From NCBI GenBank assembly GCA_947069175.1, contig CAMTDV010000002.1, forward strand, positions 11,648,988-11,712,987: a stretch of 64,000 bases of DNA, read 5' to 3'. Position numbers and translations under genes: made by a program. How positions within the stretch are numbered: the stretch's first letter is position 1; each line of letters begins with the position of its first letter. The notes below the pieces were generated by a model, which searched no databases, was not told where the DNA came from, and saw only the letters and a list, made by a program, of their open reading frames with translations. The DNA comes from Scalesia atractyloides (lineage: Eukaryota; Streptophyta; Magnoliopsida; Asterales; Asteraceae). Shown piece by piece: positions 46,253 through 57,233 of this stretch.

Positions 46253-48787
46253 TGTAACATTCGTCGAAAATCGGGTTTCAAAACCCGCTTCGTTTTATAA
46301 TCAAATATTCAGTTATAAGTTCGTTGCGTATTTATTGTTCAGATTATTTTAAATGATACATAATTAATATATATATTTAGAATTTAAAAACCATAATTAA
46401 TAAATAATAATAATAAGAAAATAATAAATAAAACAGGGTAGCCGGGTCTCCCGTGAAGACACACACACACCACACCACTCCGCCACACACATGTTTGTGT
46501 TCAGTTACTGAAACAAATAACACTTATAGTAAAAACCGAAAGTCAAAAACCTGTAAGTCAGCACTCAGAACTCGAAATCGCCGAGAGAAAAACCGAAACT
46601 CCGCAAATGTTGCTACTACCCCTTGACTGAAACGCGTAAACTGATTTCGACATCAGTTATAACCGTTCCTTAACATCCAATTTAGTAAAAAACCGTTATT
46701 TTTGAGAATTGAAACCTTTGACCGTAAATTTTGGTCTCCCAATCGAAAACAAGCAACCTGTTCACCTTATAAATACTCACCCAAACTCCTTGTAAACATT
46801 TCGCTCAGAACCATACTCACTTCCTGAAGCTTTATTCCTTTCAAGCACGTCGCCGGAGATTTTCGCACTCGCCGGAATATCACGGAAAACCGAGGCTTTA
46901 CTCCTAATCGGTATAATTCTCAACTCTTTTTGGTAATCCATTATTCAGCATGTATTAATCTTAATCAGTCAACCAGATTCTGTTTCGAACAATCTTCGGT
47001 CAGTTATATGTTCTGTTTTTTTAAGTGAAGAAGATGAAGTTTAATATGTGTACTAATATAATTAAAATCGGGTATTTAACCGGGTTATACACACAGTCCA
47101 GCGGTGGACTGTGTGCAAATACAAAACACACGTCCCGGGTTCGAATCACACATGTTTTCGACTTTCTGAAATAAAACCAACATTTTTAACTTATTCAGAT
47201 CAATTCACAGCATATATATACAATTAATATAATTCAGTGTTAATACAGATTAGACACATAGCCCAACTGGTTGGGCTGTGTGCACTCAAACCGAAGGTCC
47301 CGAGTTCGATTCCGGGTTCTATAACCGGTTTCGGCCATATTAAATAATTTTTAATAAAAACTAAATAAGGTTAAAGTTAGTTAGTATATATATATAATTA
47401 AAACAGAGAATATTTCGGGTTAGACACGTAGCTCAGTTGGTAGAGCTGCGTGCACGTATACGAGAGGTCCCGAGTTCGAACCTCACTCGCCGCCTGGAAT
47501 TCATGCTGTCTGACCGGTCAGACCCGGTCAGACCTGACAAAGTCAAACCATTTTTTTAATTTTTGTTTTCTTATTTTCTTTTTATTAAATTGAAAAATTA
47601 TTTAAAAATACTTAAAAATAAAGATTTGAAGGTTAAAAAGTTGCATTAAAACTCACAAAAATAAATCTAAAAATCTCATTAAGAGCATTAATTAAAAATA
47701 TTAATCTCAAATAAAATTTATTTATCGAATCATTTCGTTATTATTTAGGTTAGTTTTCACTCGTCGTTTGAATCATAAATTCGTGCGCATTCATCGTCAG
47801 ACGAAGACTTTTTGTTGCCGTCGGAAAAAGAAGAAGTCCCAACCCTATTAACATAGGAACTGGTAGTGGAAGAAAAGGTATTATCCACGCATATTGATAT
47901 GTCTGTTCCATAAAAAAAAGTTTTTTATTCTTAATTAATTGTTTTCGATTCACCGGATCTTACCTCTTTCGAAAAAAGTCAATAAAAAATCAAGATATGC
48001 ACTAACTTATTGAATCATTTTATATTAGTATTTATTCTGAGTCTTTTCAAAATCGTTCAAATATTCAAAACAAGAAGTTACAGAAACGCATCCACTGTGA
48101 GTGAATCTCTACCAATTCCCCGTTTTAATCATGTTTTGGGGTGTATCATGTGTCGTAGTATTCTTTTATTTTATTTGACACTTGTGCATACATCATATCC
48201 GTGATCAAATGTGTATTGATTGTTGTGTGAATTATATGTAGATTAAATTTATCATTTCAGTGCATGCATTTCATTAGGCCCATCAGTTCCCCGTGGGATA
48301 CGGGTTGAGCATCAGGAGCCTCATTAGATCGGCTCCGTTTGATTGAGCCTTGATCTCAAATACATCATCATTCATGTCATATACTCATCCAAAGTGGTTT
48401 GTGATTGTTTATATATATATGTTTGCTCACATGTGATTAATGCATGAATTTTCTTTAATAAATAAAACAAGAAATTAGTCAAAATGAATTATCAAGGTTC
48501 ACTCGCCAACTTTTGTTGACCCAAAATCTCCCCCGTTTTACACATGATACAGGTGATCCAGCCAAGACAGGAAACACTTAGGATGGCCTAGAAGAATAAA
48601 CAAGTTCATGCTTTGGAATAAATCTATAGTTTCATTTTCCTTTGTAATTGTATGAATTTTGTTTTTGGATATTTAAGTTTGTAATTTGGATTTAATAAAT
48701 ATGAAACATCTTAGTAAATATCATGAGCTTTGGTGATAACCCAATTATGCCCCGACTTTTATTCCGCTGCGGGTCGGGTGTGTGACA
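46253..48787 (+). repeat. 3' LTR of the Tekay-like element
   Basis: TGTAACATTCG to GGTGTGTGACA, 2535 bp. It is almost identical to the 5' LTR apart from a 282-bp plastid-derived insertion (47800-48081) and a 13-bp deletion in tRNA-like module 1 (near 46445). A purine-rich tract AAAAGTAGAGGATAC precedes it, with TTTCGGGACGAAA just upstream. Modules 2-4 are at 47085-47150, 47250-47321 and 47420-47495. Confidence 0.95.
47800..48081 (-). other. ndhF: Plastid DNA insertion (NUPT): 5' end of ndhF and upstream spacer
   Basis: On minus, an ATG at 47911 opens MEQTYQYAWIIPFLPLPV and continues to LLFPTATKS, the N-terminus of plastid NADH dehydrogenase subunit 5 (NdhF); about 37 codons remain before the LTR sequence resumes at 47799. 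The upstream 170 bp (47912-48081) is AT-rich and has no counterpart in the 5' LTR, consistent with the ndhF upstream spacer. The 5' LTR lacks the segment, so the insertion happened after retrotransposition. It is not expressed as NdhF: no downstream coding sequence is present. Confidence 0.9.
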
Positions 48788-51700
48788 CATTATGCATATT
48801 TCAAGACTCATACTTTCACATATACTTAAGTTTTACAAGTCTAACATCACTTAAGAGCTTTGAAAACATCTTACGGGATACCGGGACGGAAACAAGATCA
48901 GTCGGATGCAAGAAACAACAATGATCAGGGAATTGGCAAAACCCGCCGTAGCTCACGGCAGCCACCTTCTGCCAAAACATAAATCATCTGCTGTTATAGC
49001 CAGCTGTTGTAGCTTACGACCAGCTACTGCTATTTTTTGGTTTGCAGCTTATTTGACCTGTTTTGAGTCCTGTTCGACATGCCTATTCTGATTCGCTTCA
49101 GATTAAATATGTAACATCTAAACGAGGCTCGTTTCTCTTTACACTACCATAGTCCCATTTTTAACAATAAATTCTACATTTACATAAGCCCAAACATGCT
49201 TTAATTTTGTCATTTAAGCGATAAATCTTACTTCTTAGATTTGCCCTGCTCGGTTTTTATCATACAACTTCCGATTTAGTTGACCATTATCAACCCGATA
49301 TCATCAAACTCATCTTAGTACTTCCATTGGTTTTACATTCCTACAAGCATCTCAACACTTAACAATAACAATTCCCTTTAAATACTAAAAAGTGATTCCG
49401 GAAATCACTTACCTTAAGCATGTGTAATAGAGCTTACTTCCTTGCCTCATCTTGACCCGTTAACCCTCCGTACTTGAGTCAATTCATACGATTCCCATCC
49501 TTACATGTCATCACGTTCGTATCAAGGTTAGCATATATGATCATACATAAACTTTCATTTCTTTTCATTTACACATTATTTGACTTTCATTAGTCAAATG
49601 TTCGCATACATAAGACATATACCAATAGTTAACTCATTCAAATCCAACACAACTCGATTACCATCACACATAGCACATAAATCATCTATTACATAACACA
49701 CTAATTCTCTACTCTTACAATTGTGTCCAAAAGCCTATCCATTACATTCATACATTGTTGACTTTCAAAAGTAAACGGTCCAACTTTTATGATCTTACAA
49801 GTTGACAACCACATTTAAAGTTAGCCCATTACATAACTCTACCATCTTTACTTGCTAGTAAGTTCACACGCTTCATATCTAGGACATGATTATTTACTAA
49901 GTATGATCAAACACTTAATCCCACGTATGGTGTGCATCACACCTTCAAAGCTTGTAGTACTAACTTGTAATGCATGATTCTTACTAAATCATTTTATCAA
50001 ACTAATTTCCCACTTGTATTCCACGTAAAACACATTCTTTATGCTAATCTATTATCAATTACATCATTATCACATTCTACATATATTATCCATTATATGC
50101 ATACAATTCCTCCTATTTTTGTCACTTAGACATTTCATCAAATACTTGGTGTGCATACAACATACAAGGCATAATGTACAAGTAGCTTATTGCATAATCT
50201 TCCTACTTCATAACATAGATCATTAAATTCAACTAGAATCATATAATTTTCATACTATATCCAAATTAACTAAAATTACTCATTACATACAACATCACAC
50301 ATCAACATTACATAACTAGTGAACATGCATGACCATCCTTATCATCATCTTCACTACTACAAGTGAGTTTCTCCCCAAAACATCAAATTACTCATAACTT
50401 GCACAACTCGTGTTCCATATGGTGATTCTAATACATATTCATACTAAATTTCATACTAATTCGTGGATTAATCATAAACCCACTTCTTACAAAATCACCA
50501 AATTAAAATCTACAACTTACCACATGTTTATATGAGCTATAGGGTGAGAAATCTCCATTCATGCAATGTTTTTCCTTCAATTTTTGTCTTGATTTAACTG
50601 AATTGTATACATGTTCTTGAGAGAGGGTTTCTCCTCTATCTCTTTCTCCATACACGACACACACATCACCCTCACACTAAACATCTTACACTTATTATTT
50701 AATTGAAAGTTTAACCTAGTTTTCCACTTTTAGTCCCTCAACTTTGCCATTCTTTCCTATTTGTCACAAAACTTTACTCCCCCACTATTTACTTATGATT
50801 AATTAAATTATTTATAACTAGTTATGCCATAAAACAAGAAAACACATTCGTGAGTTAATATTCGGGTTTTTGAGGCGTTACAGGTATACTAGTAGGAACC
50901 GAAAATACAACATTTTTCAGATCAAGTGGTTTAAAACCCCATTGCTATATACGTAATCTTTTTCTGTCATAGCGCCTTGGTAGGAGCGTTCTATTGTAAT
51001 ACATGCCACCGTTTAAAAAAACAAACCTAAATGAACAAAGGCGGCTTTTGTTCATGTCCGTTCATTCAACTAATGGAACAAAATTTCTTATTTGTGCTCG
51101 TTTATTTATTAATCGAACTTCCCGTCAAAGAGCTCACAAACTGTTAGTTGAAGTCGCTTTGTTTGCAGCCCTACTTATAATGATTACAAATGGAATTTAA
51201 TGAAGAAATATTTCTCAGTGATTAACTTTGTTTGTAGTATATAATGCATTGTTATGGTTATGAGAACTAGTTACCTAACATCTTCATTTCATACAACGGA
51301 TTATACATTTTCAAAATTTTATTTCAAATATGTGTGTCAAAGGGCAAACATCCACTCCGTTGAGAGTTGTTAATTGTTGTGGAATCCCTCCTTGAGGGTA
51401 TAAGCTTTGCATATCACCGGTATATGTAATCACATAGTACAGAAATTGGGGTTACATAATTACACAAACCACCCTATTCTAACAAATTTTATAAAATAAC
51501 CGACTTATTTAATCTATCTAACATGTCTACAAGTTATTCTTGACTTGATATATCAACAAATCTAGACAAGGTAAAAACTCTTACTAAAACCATTGTTTTT
51601 ATTTTTTTTTTCCATTCTACTCTTTCTAATGAAAGATATGTTAGAAAATTACTACTTAAAGAAATAAAATAATTACAGAAACAAATGAAACACTGAACCG

Positions 51701-52604
51701 AACTTGTGTTTGAGACAATTCCCTTAAACAGATTCGTCGTCTGTTCCCAGGGTACGCCGTTCCAAAGCAGCAACAGTGCACAACCGGACTTGAACATTTG
51801 CCTGAAAAGCCAATCAGAGGTGTTGCAGAGAAAATTAGAGAGGAAGAAGAGAGCTGTGTGTTTTGGTGTGTCTCAACTGGTCTACCTTAGTCTGTATTTA
51901 TAGTTGCAGAACCATAACCAAATTCTGGCCATAATTGTACCGATTTAATGACCCAATAATGATGAAATTGAAAATCGACTTAATGATCATCAATAACGAA
52001 TCAATCAGTTTTCAAAACTTATTCAACAGAATCGGTTACGGGTGCAAAAACTGCCCATGTGCGGGCGTACACGAGTTCAACTAAATTCGGCTCAACTTTT
52101 GCACCTCCCTGCGCGCCCGCGTAGGTGTTTTGGTAAAACATGACACACGGTTATGTTAGTTAGGTACAACATTACCTCATAAACTAATTTCCACTTTGTT
52201 CCCACATCTATGTGGAACAAAGTTCAAGACTTCATTCACACATACTCAAATTTTCAACAAGATATATACAAACAATGTAAATTAGTTAAGTAGTTCTTGT
52301 GTATCATGATTTCAAATCGTGTAAATAATGATGCCTAATTACGTATGCATATAGGTGATTCATGTGCAAATAATGGAATAAAATTTTCTCTCTTAACCTT
52401 TGTCCATTGCTCTCAAATACCCATGAATTACTTTGAGCTATCCTATCCTTTTATTTTAGTTACTGTAAATTTAAGCTAAATATATAAATCCAAGTTAGTT
52501 ATTTGTAAACAGGAGCTAAGGAACATAACAATTAGAAAGACACCGATTATCAATAAATGAAGATATTCGTGGCACAAACACGGGTCTGAGATGATATCTT
52601 TGAT

Positions 52605-52785
52605 ATGTCAAAACATCAACCTAACATCCTTCAACCCATTAAAACATCGATAAGAAATCATTCAACCCATCAAAAAGTTGACCCAAAATTCTCCAACCCA
52701 TCCAAACACCAACCCGGAATCCTGCAACCCGTCAACCCACCAATAAAATCTTTTAACCCGTCAACCAAAACATTAGCCCCTATGT
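52605..52785 (+). repeat. Degenerate tandem repeat rich in CAACCC
   Basis: CAACCCATTAAAACATCGAT, CAACCCATCAAAAAGTTGAC, CAACCCATCCAAACACCAAC and CAACCCGTCAACCCACCAAT follow at 20-40 bp steps. The open frame at 52605-52808 is a by-product of this repeat. Confidence 0.65.
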
Positions 52786-53029
52786 GTTACCGGTTGAACA
52801 TAGAGTAGGTACATGGATTTTCATATATGGGACATGCATTACATGTGGACTTTTACAAATGCTTAAATATGAAAGTGTATTCTTTTATCATACAAATTAG
52901 GGGAGTTATAATGTTGCTAGTTATTATTGTAGTTACTCGAAACTATGTTGCACAATACTGGTACATAGCTGGGGATGCTTAACGAATCCATTGTTATTCT
53001 AGTGCTTAGAAGTTAGGTACTTACGTGTA

Positions 53030-53079
<50 letters not shown>

Positions 53080-53212
53080 AATAAGAATCAAGAGTTAATT
53101 TAATGTTTCTAAATTGTTCCTATAACACAAAGAAATTACCCACGAAGAAGTTACAAAGTTCATTTGATATCATACGTTATAACGCATGTCGTCCGTGTTT
53201 CAGCCTTCATAG

Positions 53213-53247
53213 CCCGCGTCGCAACGCATGCGGGTCTAATTTCTAGT
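53213..53247 (+). mobile_element. Helitron-like 3' terminus
   Basis: The hairpin with CCCGC and GCGGG arms (53213-53234) is followed 8 bases later by CTAG-T (53243-53247), the canonical Helitron 3' end. The start of the element was not located. Confidence 0.65.
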
Positions 53248-53532
53248 TCTTAGTCAATTAACTTACTAACTGCAAACAATTCGATTCATAACCTTACATG
53301 TGTACATTATAGTAAATTGTTACATTAAACGGGTTGACTTTATCCGCGCTTTACGACGGGATATTGATTATAAATGTATTTGGTTTCACTATATGAGATG
53401 CAAAAAAAAATTTAAGTTTGTGCAAAACAGTGTTTTCATTACTTGCACGGTAGTTGATGATGACATTTTTTTAAGAATAAAAGAAATTAGAAAAAGAAGC
53501 CAATGAGGTTACAATTTTTTGAAAAAAATATA

Positions 53533-53901
53533 TTAAATGTCATTTTAGTCATTGTGGTTTGGGGTGTTTTGTCAGTTTAGTCTAAAGGTTTCATTTTTCA
53601 CCTGTTAGTCTAAAAAAGTTTCACCGTTGCTATTTTAGTCCACGGAGTTAACTTAAACCATTATTTTTATTAATAAGAAAGGCAATTCGGTCATTTTATA
53701 TGGACGAATTGCCCTTCTACTTAACAGAATGACATATAAAATGACCGAATTGTCATTCTCGTTAATAGAAGAAATAGATGAACTTGACACAGTGGACTAA
53801 AATAGCAACGGTGAAACCTTTTTGGACTCACAAGCGAAAAATGAAACGTTTGGACGAAACTGCTAAAATGGCTCAAACCACAGGATTAAAATGACATTTA
53901 A
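53533..53901. mobile_element. Palindromic MITE with long terminal inverted repeats
   Basis: The left end TTAAATGTCATTTTAGTC and the right end, read in reverse complement, TTAAATGTCATTTTAATCC continue as inverted copies for about 120 bp each (both include GTTTCACCGTTGCTATTTTA). The centre also folds around GACCGAATTG/CAATTCGGTC. Long TIRs without coding capacity resemble Mutator-type MITEs. No clear 9-11-bp TSD was found. Confidence 0.7.
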
Positions 53902-55400
53902 CTCAATAAAATATTAGAAGACAATATCAATTTATATATAGAATTAAACTTAATGTACGGGAGAAAGTTGAATTAAATCAAGTTCTTTACAAAGTTGATG
54001 ATAAAGTTTTATTGGGACACTATCCAATTGATAAAACCAAAATATTGGTGTTTTGTGTCAAACTACGTTGTGGCCGAAAGGTATTATGATGTGGAAAGTG
54101 AGTTTTATGACCCGCGTATTGGGACGAGATCGTTATAACAAATCAATGATAATGATGATGTGATAACGTTAAACTATGCATTCGCGTTACGGGTGTTAAG
54201 TTACCAAATTCAAACTTTAAAAGAAAATATAATTTGTGTGAATTCGAAAAGAATGAAGCATGTTGCTGGGGAAGACCTCAAGTACGAAGAACTTCGAATT
54301 AACACTCATAATTCCTTGTTTCAACAAAATGATGTGCTATACATATTTCTATATCTTATAATCTTTCTACTATATACTCTATTTAAATAAATAAATAGTT
54401 CATGTATAAAGATAAATATCTTTCTAATATGTTTTTTTTAAACAGAATATATATCAAAAACCAAACAACTTAAATTGCAAAGCAGTGGTATGGTGATTAT
54501 CAGACTTGCTTATTCACAAAGGAAGTATTATTTAACTTTTGACTTTTTCATTTTCTCTATATCCACACACATCCTTTCTTTCTTTCTTTTTTCACCGTCT
54601 CCTTTCCCCATCGGAGTAGTAAGCGACACCGGGAGAAAAATAAAAACGCATGTGGAAGTCCTTTACACACAACATGAGATAAAAATTCTACATGAATGGT
54701 GGTGGTGATGGTTATATAAAGCGGTGAAAACATGGCAAATGATGGGTAACGGTGGTGGCGGCAGGAGACGTTGGTTGCTAATTTAATGAAGTCACGCCTA
54801 TATTTCCAATAAAATCACAATTTAACAAATGAAAATGAATCAAGAGCCTGCCTAATTTGCATTATACATGGTACGGGGTCCGACTTTGATGCTCATACTA
54901 TTAACCACCAATGGGGTAACCATATAATGTCGTGACACAATCCATGACAATGTGATTAGTTTATAATGTCTCCTCTATTTGTGTGCTCGAATGGCAATTC
55001 ACCAACTTGTTAGAAGGCTCTAAAGGATTACCTAATGTGTTTTGATTTGGTGGATGGTTGTGTGGTACTAACACCCATCACATATTTCGTGGTACATTTA
55101 TATTTGCTATGACATGCGAGCTTGAGTTGAATGTTTCATTTGCGTTGTTGTACGAATCTTTGATACTTATTAGTATTCATACAATAAAGAGAAGTTGAAA
55201 GCAAGTATCATTTTTATATAACTTTTCTTTGAAATACAAACTAGCATGAAAATTTATATTTATATATTCCTAGAACCCATAACCGCGTACATCAGGAAAC
55301 ACGTCAAATCCTGATCTTCCATTCCATCATCAACGGTTATAATCCACCGAACTCAAAAAGGTGTTACAAATGACGTAAATATCAATTCCAAGAGCTACCG
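53902..55400. other. Intergenic DNA upstream of PRA1
   Basis: No gene or repeat is recognised. Small open frames at 54160-54390 and 54475-54708 show no known motif and are AT-rich. Confidence 0.4.
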
Positions 55401-55408
55401 TATATATA
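55401..55408 (+). promoter_or_regulatory. TATA box of the PRA1-like gene
   Basis: TATATATA followed by CCCC lies 98 bp before the start codon, a suitable distance for a plant core promoter with a short leader. A pyrimidine-rich stretch follows (55410-55500). Confidence 0.6.
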
Positions 55409-55505
55409 CCCCTTCTCATTGGTCCACTCCTTTCAAAGTCAAAAAACTTCACAAAATATTCCCTTCTGACCAAACTACCCCTCCTTCATCCCACTATTTC
55501 CACCA

Positions 55506-56150
55506 ATGTCTTCCCAAAACCTCCCAATCTCAGATCCTCCGTCGTCCACCGGCGGAAACGCCTGGTCCTCCGCCATTTCCGCCACTCCTGCCTTACGCGC
55601 CTTCATATCTCGCCTCACCGACTCCACCAGACGCGCATTCACGCGCCGCCGCCCGTGGTACGAGCTAGTAGATCGAACCGCCTTTTCCAAACCGGAATCT
55701 CTCACCGACGCCACTTCTCGCATCCGGAAAAATTACAACTACTTTCGCGTGAACTACATAACCTTACTCTCCGCCGTGCTTGCTTTCTCTCTCCTCTCTC
55801 ATCCGTTCTCTCTCCTCACAATCGTCTCTCTCATCTCCGCATGGCTGTTTCTCTACATCTTCCGTGCTCCGGATCAGCCGGTGGTTATCGGCGGCCGTAC
55901 GTTTTCAGATCGTGAGATTTTAGGTATATTGATTATCCTCACGGTGTTTGTTGTGTTTCTCACTAGTGTCGGTTCACTGCTCATGTCGGCGACGTTGATT
56001 GGACTCGGTATTATTTGTGTTCACGGCGCGTTTCGAGATCCGGAAGATCTGTTCCTTGACGATCAGGAGATTTCCGGCACCGGACTGTTTTCATCGTTCG
56101 GCGGTGCTGCTACCTCCGCCGCTGTTGCCGATGTGATGGCGCGTGTTTGA
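55506..56150 (+). CDS. PRA1 family protein (prenylated Rab acceptor), B-type
   Basis: An intronless frame of 214 residues, normal for plant PRA1 proteins. They are small membrane proteins of the ER, Golgi and endosomes that bind prenylated Rab GTPases and help sort them. The N-terminal 75 residues are hydrophilic, with RRRPWYELVDRTAFSKPES, and the conserved RIRKNYNYFRVNY follows at about 76-88. Two hydrophobic hairpins follow (about 89-124 and 136-175), separated by FRAPDQPVVIGGRTFSDRE; this is the four-segment PRA1 fold. The tail has HGAFRDPEDLFLDDQE, typical of the family. The start at 55506 is the first ATG after the TATA box. Codon use is GC-rich relative to its surroundings, as for a real gene. 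The B subgroup is a motif-based inference. Confidence 0.94.
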   Translation: MSSQNLPISDPPSSTGGNAWSSAISATPALRAFISRLTDSTRRAFTRRRPWYELVDRTAFSKPESLTDATSRIRKNYNYFRVNYITLLSAVLAFSLLSHPFSLLTIVSLISAWLFLYIFRAPDQPVVIGGRTFSDREILGILIILTVFVVFLTSVGSLLMSATLIGLGIICVHGAFRDPEDLFLDDQEISGTGLFSSFGGAATSAAVADVMARV

Positions 56151-56163
56151 ACAGATAAGTTTG

Positions 56164-56530
56164 AGTTCTCAGATGCAACTGTTTATTCGATTATTATTTC
56201 GTCAATTTTATAGATATTTTGTTGATTTTTGTCTTGTATGTTTTAGATTTTTGTAAGATCTGACGGTTTTCGATGTATTTTCGCTACGTAATGTAGATTG
56301 TTGGATCTGTACAAGTATTCGTGAGTAATTCTTTTTATTTTACTGTTATTTAATCAAATTCATCAATGAAATTTGGTAAATTTACATATGAGTTTCATAT
56401 AGTTTTCAGATTCAACTGTTTCATCGATTATTTCATCTATTTTATAGATTATTATCTCTCTATATTCCTCTTGTTTGCTTTAGATTTGTATAGATTGTTG
56501 GATCGGTACTAGTATTCATGAGTAATTTAC
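56164..56530 (+). repeat. Tandemly duplicated 3' flank of PRA1
   Basis: TCTCAGATGCAACTGTTTAT to about 56340 is repeated, diverged and shortened, from TTTCAGATTCAACTGTTTCA (56403) to 56530. Shared blocks include TAGATTGTTGGATC and CATGAGTAATT/CGTGAGTAATT. The first copy is probably the 3' UTR. Beyond it, 56531-57047 shows no gene. Confidence 0.7.
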
Positions 56531-57233
56531 ATATGCAGTTTCATACACTTTTGTTCATCTTTCTGAAGAACTTGAGCAAATTGCCTAAACTAGATTTCAG
56601 TTCTGCAAATGGAATAATGTGATTGTATGAATGTGTTACGACAGCCTTAGATCTGTAATGGATGAATGATTAGTTAGACCAGCAATATAGGTGTGTGCAT
56701 GACATGAATTATTGTGATGTTGATGATTCTTGAGGGTGTGATTGATTCGTCACAATGGCGTCCCCTTGTGGTGTTGGTTAAACTAGTTAAGTCTTGCTTG
56801 TTTTGCATCCGCCTGAAATGATGTTGATGATGACCCTGATTATCGATGAAATTTCTTAGAAAACTATTTGTGTTTTGCGCGCCACGGCGTGATGTTTAGG
56901 GCTCAAGGCTCCAAAGATTGTAACTTGTCTATACCCGATTTTTAGCGCCTGAAGATTGCTGATATGTAACTATGTGTCCTACACTCGGCCTAATAGTACC
57001 ACTGAGTAAAATGAGTGAGCAATTGAGTTGGGCCGCATTGTTATTATAGGAGACTAGGCTATTGCCCGCGTTACATGCTGTTTCAAAATGTAAATAAAAT
57101 TATTTGTTGAATTTTGAGATCGGGCAAAAACAAATACATTGGAAGAAAAAAATAACACAGATTTCAGTAAAAATTTCCTTGTAAACCACATTGTTTGTTT
57201 TATTTGTAAGATTTCCATCTTTATCTATTATAA

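Larger units (their letters stand above)
38489..48787 (+). mobile_element. Full-length Ty3/Gypsy chromovirus (Tekay-like), family B, defective
   Basis: The LTRs are 38489-40777 and 46253-48787. The TSD CATTA is perfect (38484-38488 and 48788-48792). A primer site for initiator-Met tRNA, gag, pol in the order protease-RT-RNase H-integrase, and a C-terminal extension are all present in one direction. That order defines Ty3/Gypsy; LTR length and the C-terminal chromodomain-like tail suggest Tekay/Del. Several stops and frame shifts make it non-autonomous now. Two solo LTRs of the same family lie at 5808 and 16704. Confidence 0.95.
36320..50882 (-). mobile_element. Solo LTR related to family A, opened by two later insertions
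   Basis: The right end reads TGTAACGCCTCAAAAACCCG on minus, nearly the same start as the family A LTR. The left end (TGTAAGACCCTTAAACGC on plus) is the counterpart of the family A LTR 3' end, including TTTTGACCCAAA. The TSD GGTAT is perfect (36315-36319 and 50883-50887). Subtracting the family D insertion with its duplicated flank, and the Tekay-like element with its TSD, leaves about 2.95 kb, close to the 3.1-kb family A LTR. No internal domain remains. Confidence 0.88.
50888..53532. other. Intergenic DNA
   Basis: No gene is recognised. At 51005-51175 sequence ending TTTGCAGCCCTAC resembles one end of the hAT-like MITE. At 51690-51905 a GC-richer block precedes a TATA-like GTATTTATAG and may be an LTR or promoter fragment. 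A degenerate CAACCCATCAAAACATC repeat occupies 52605-52785, and a (TA)n tract lies at 53034-53079. Confidence 0.4.

Noticed and set aside
47750..47953. Functional NADH dehydrogenase gene
   Set aside because: Only about 37 codons of ndhF are present and then LTR sequence follows; this is a plastid DNA insertion.
53034..53079. (TA)n palindrome as an origin or regulatory element
   Set aside because: It is a simple microsatellite like those at 3704 and 24539; no further structure supports a function.
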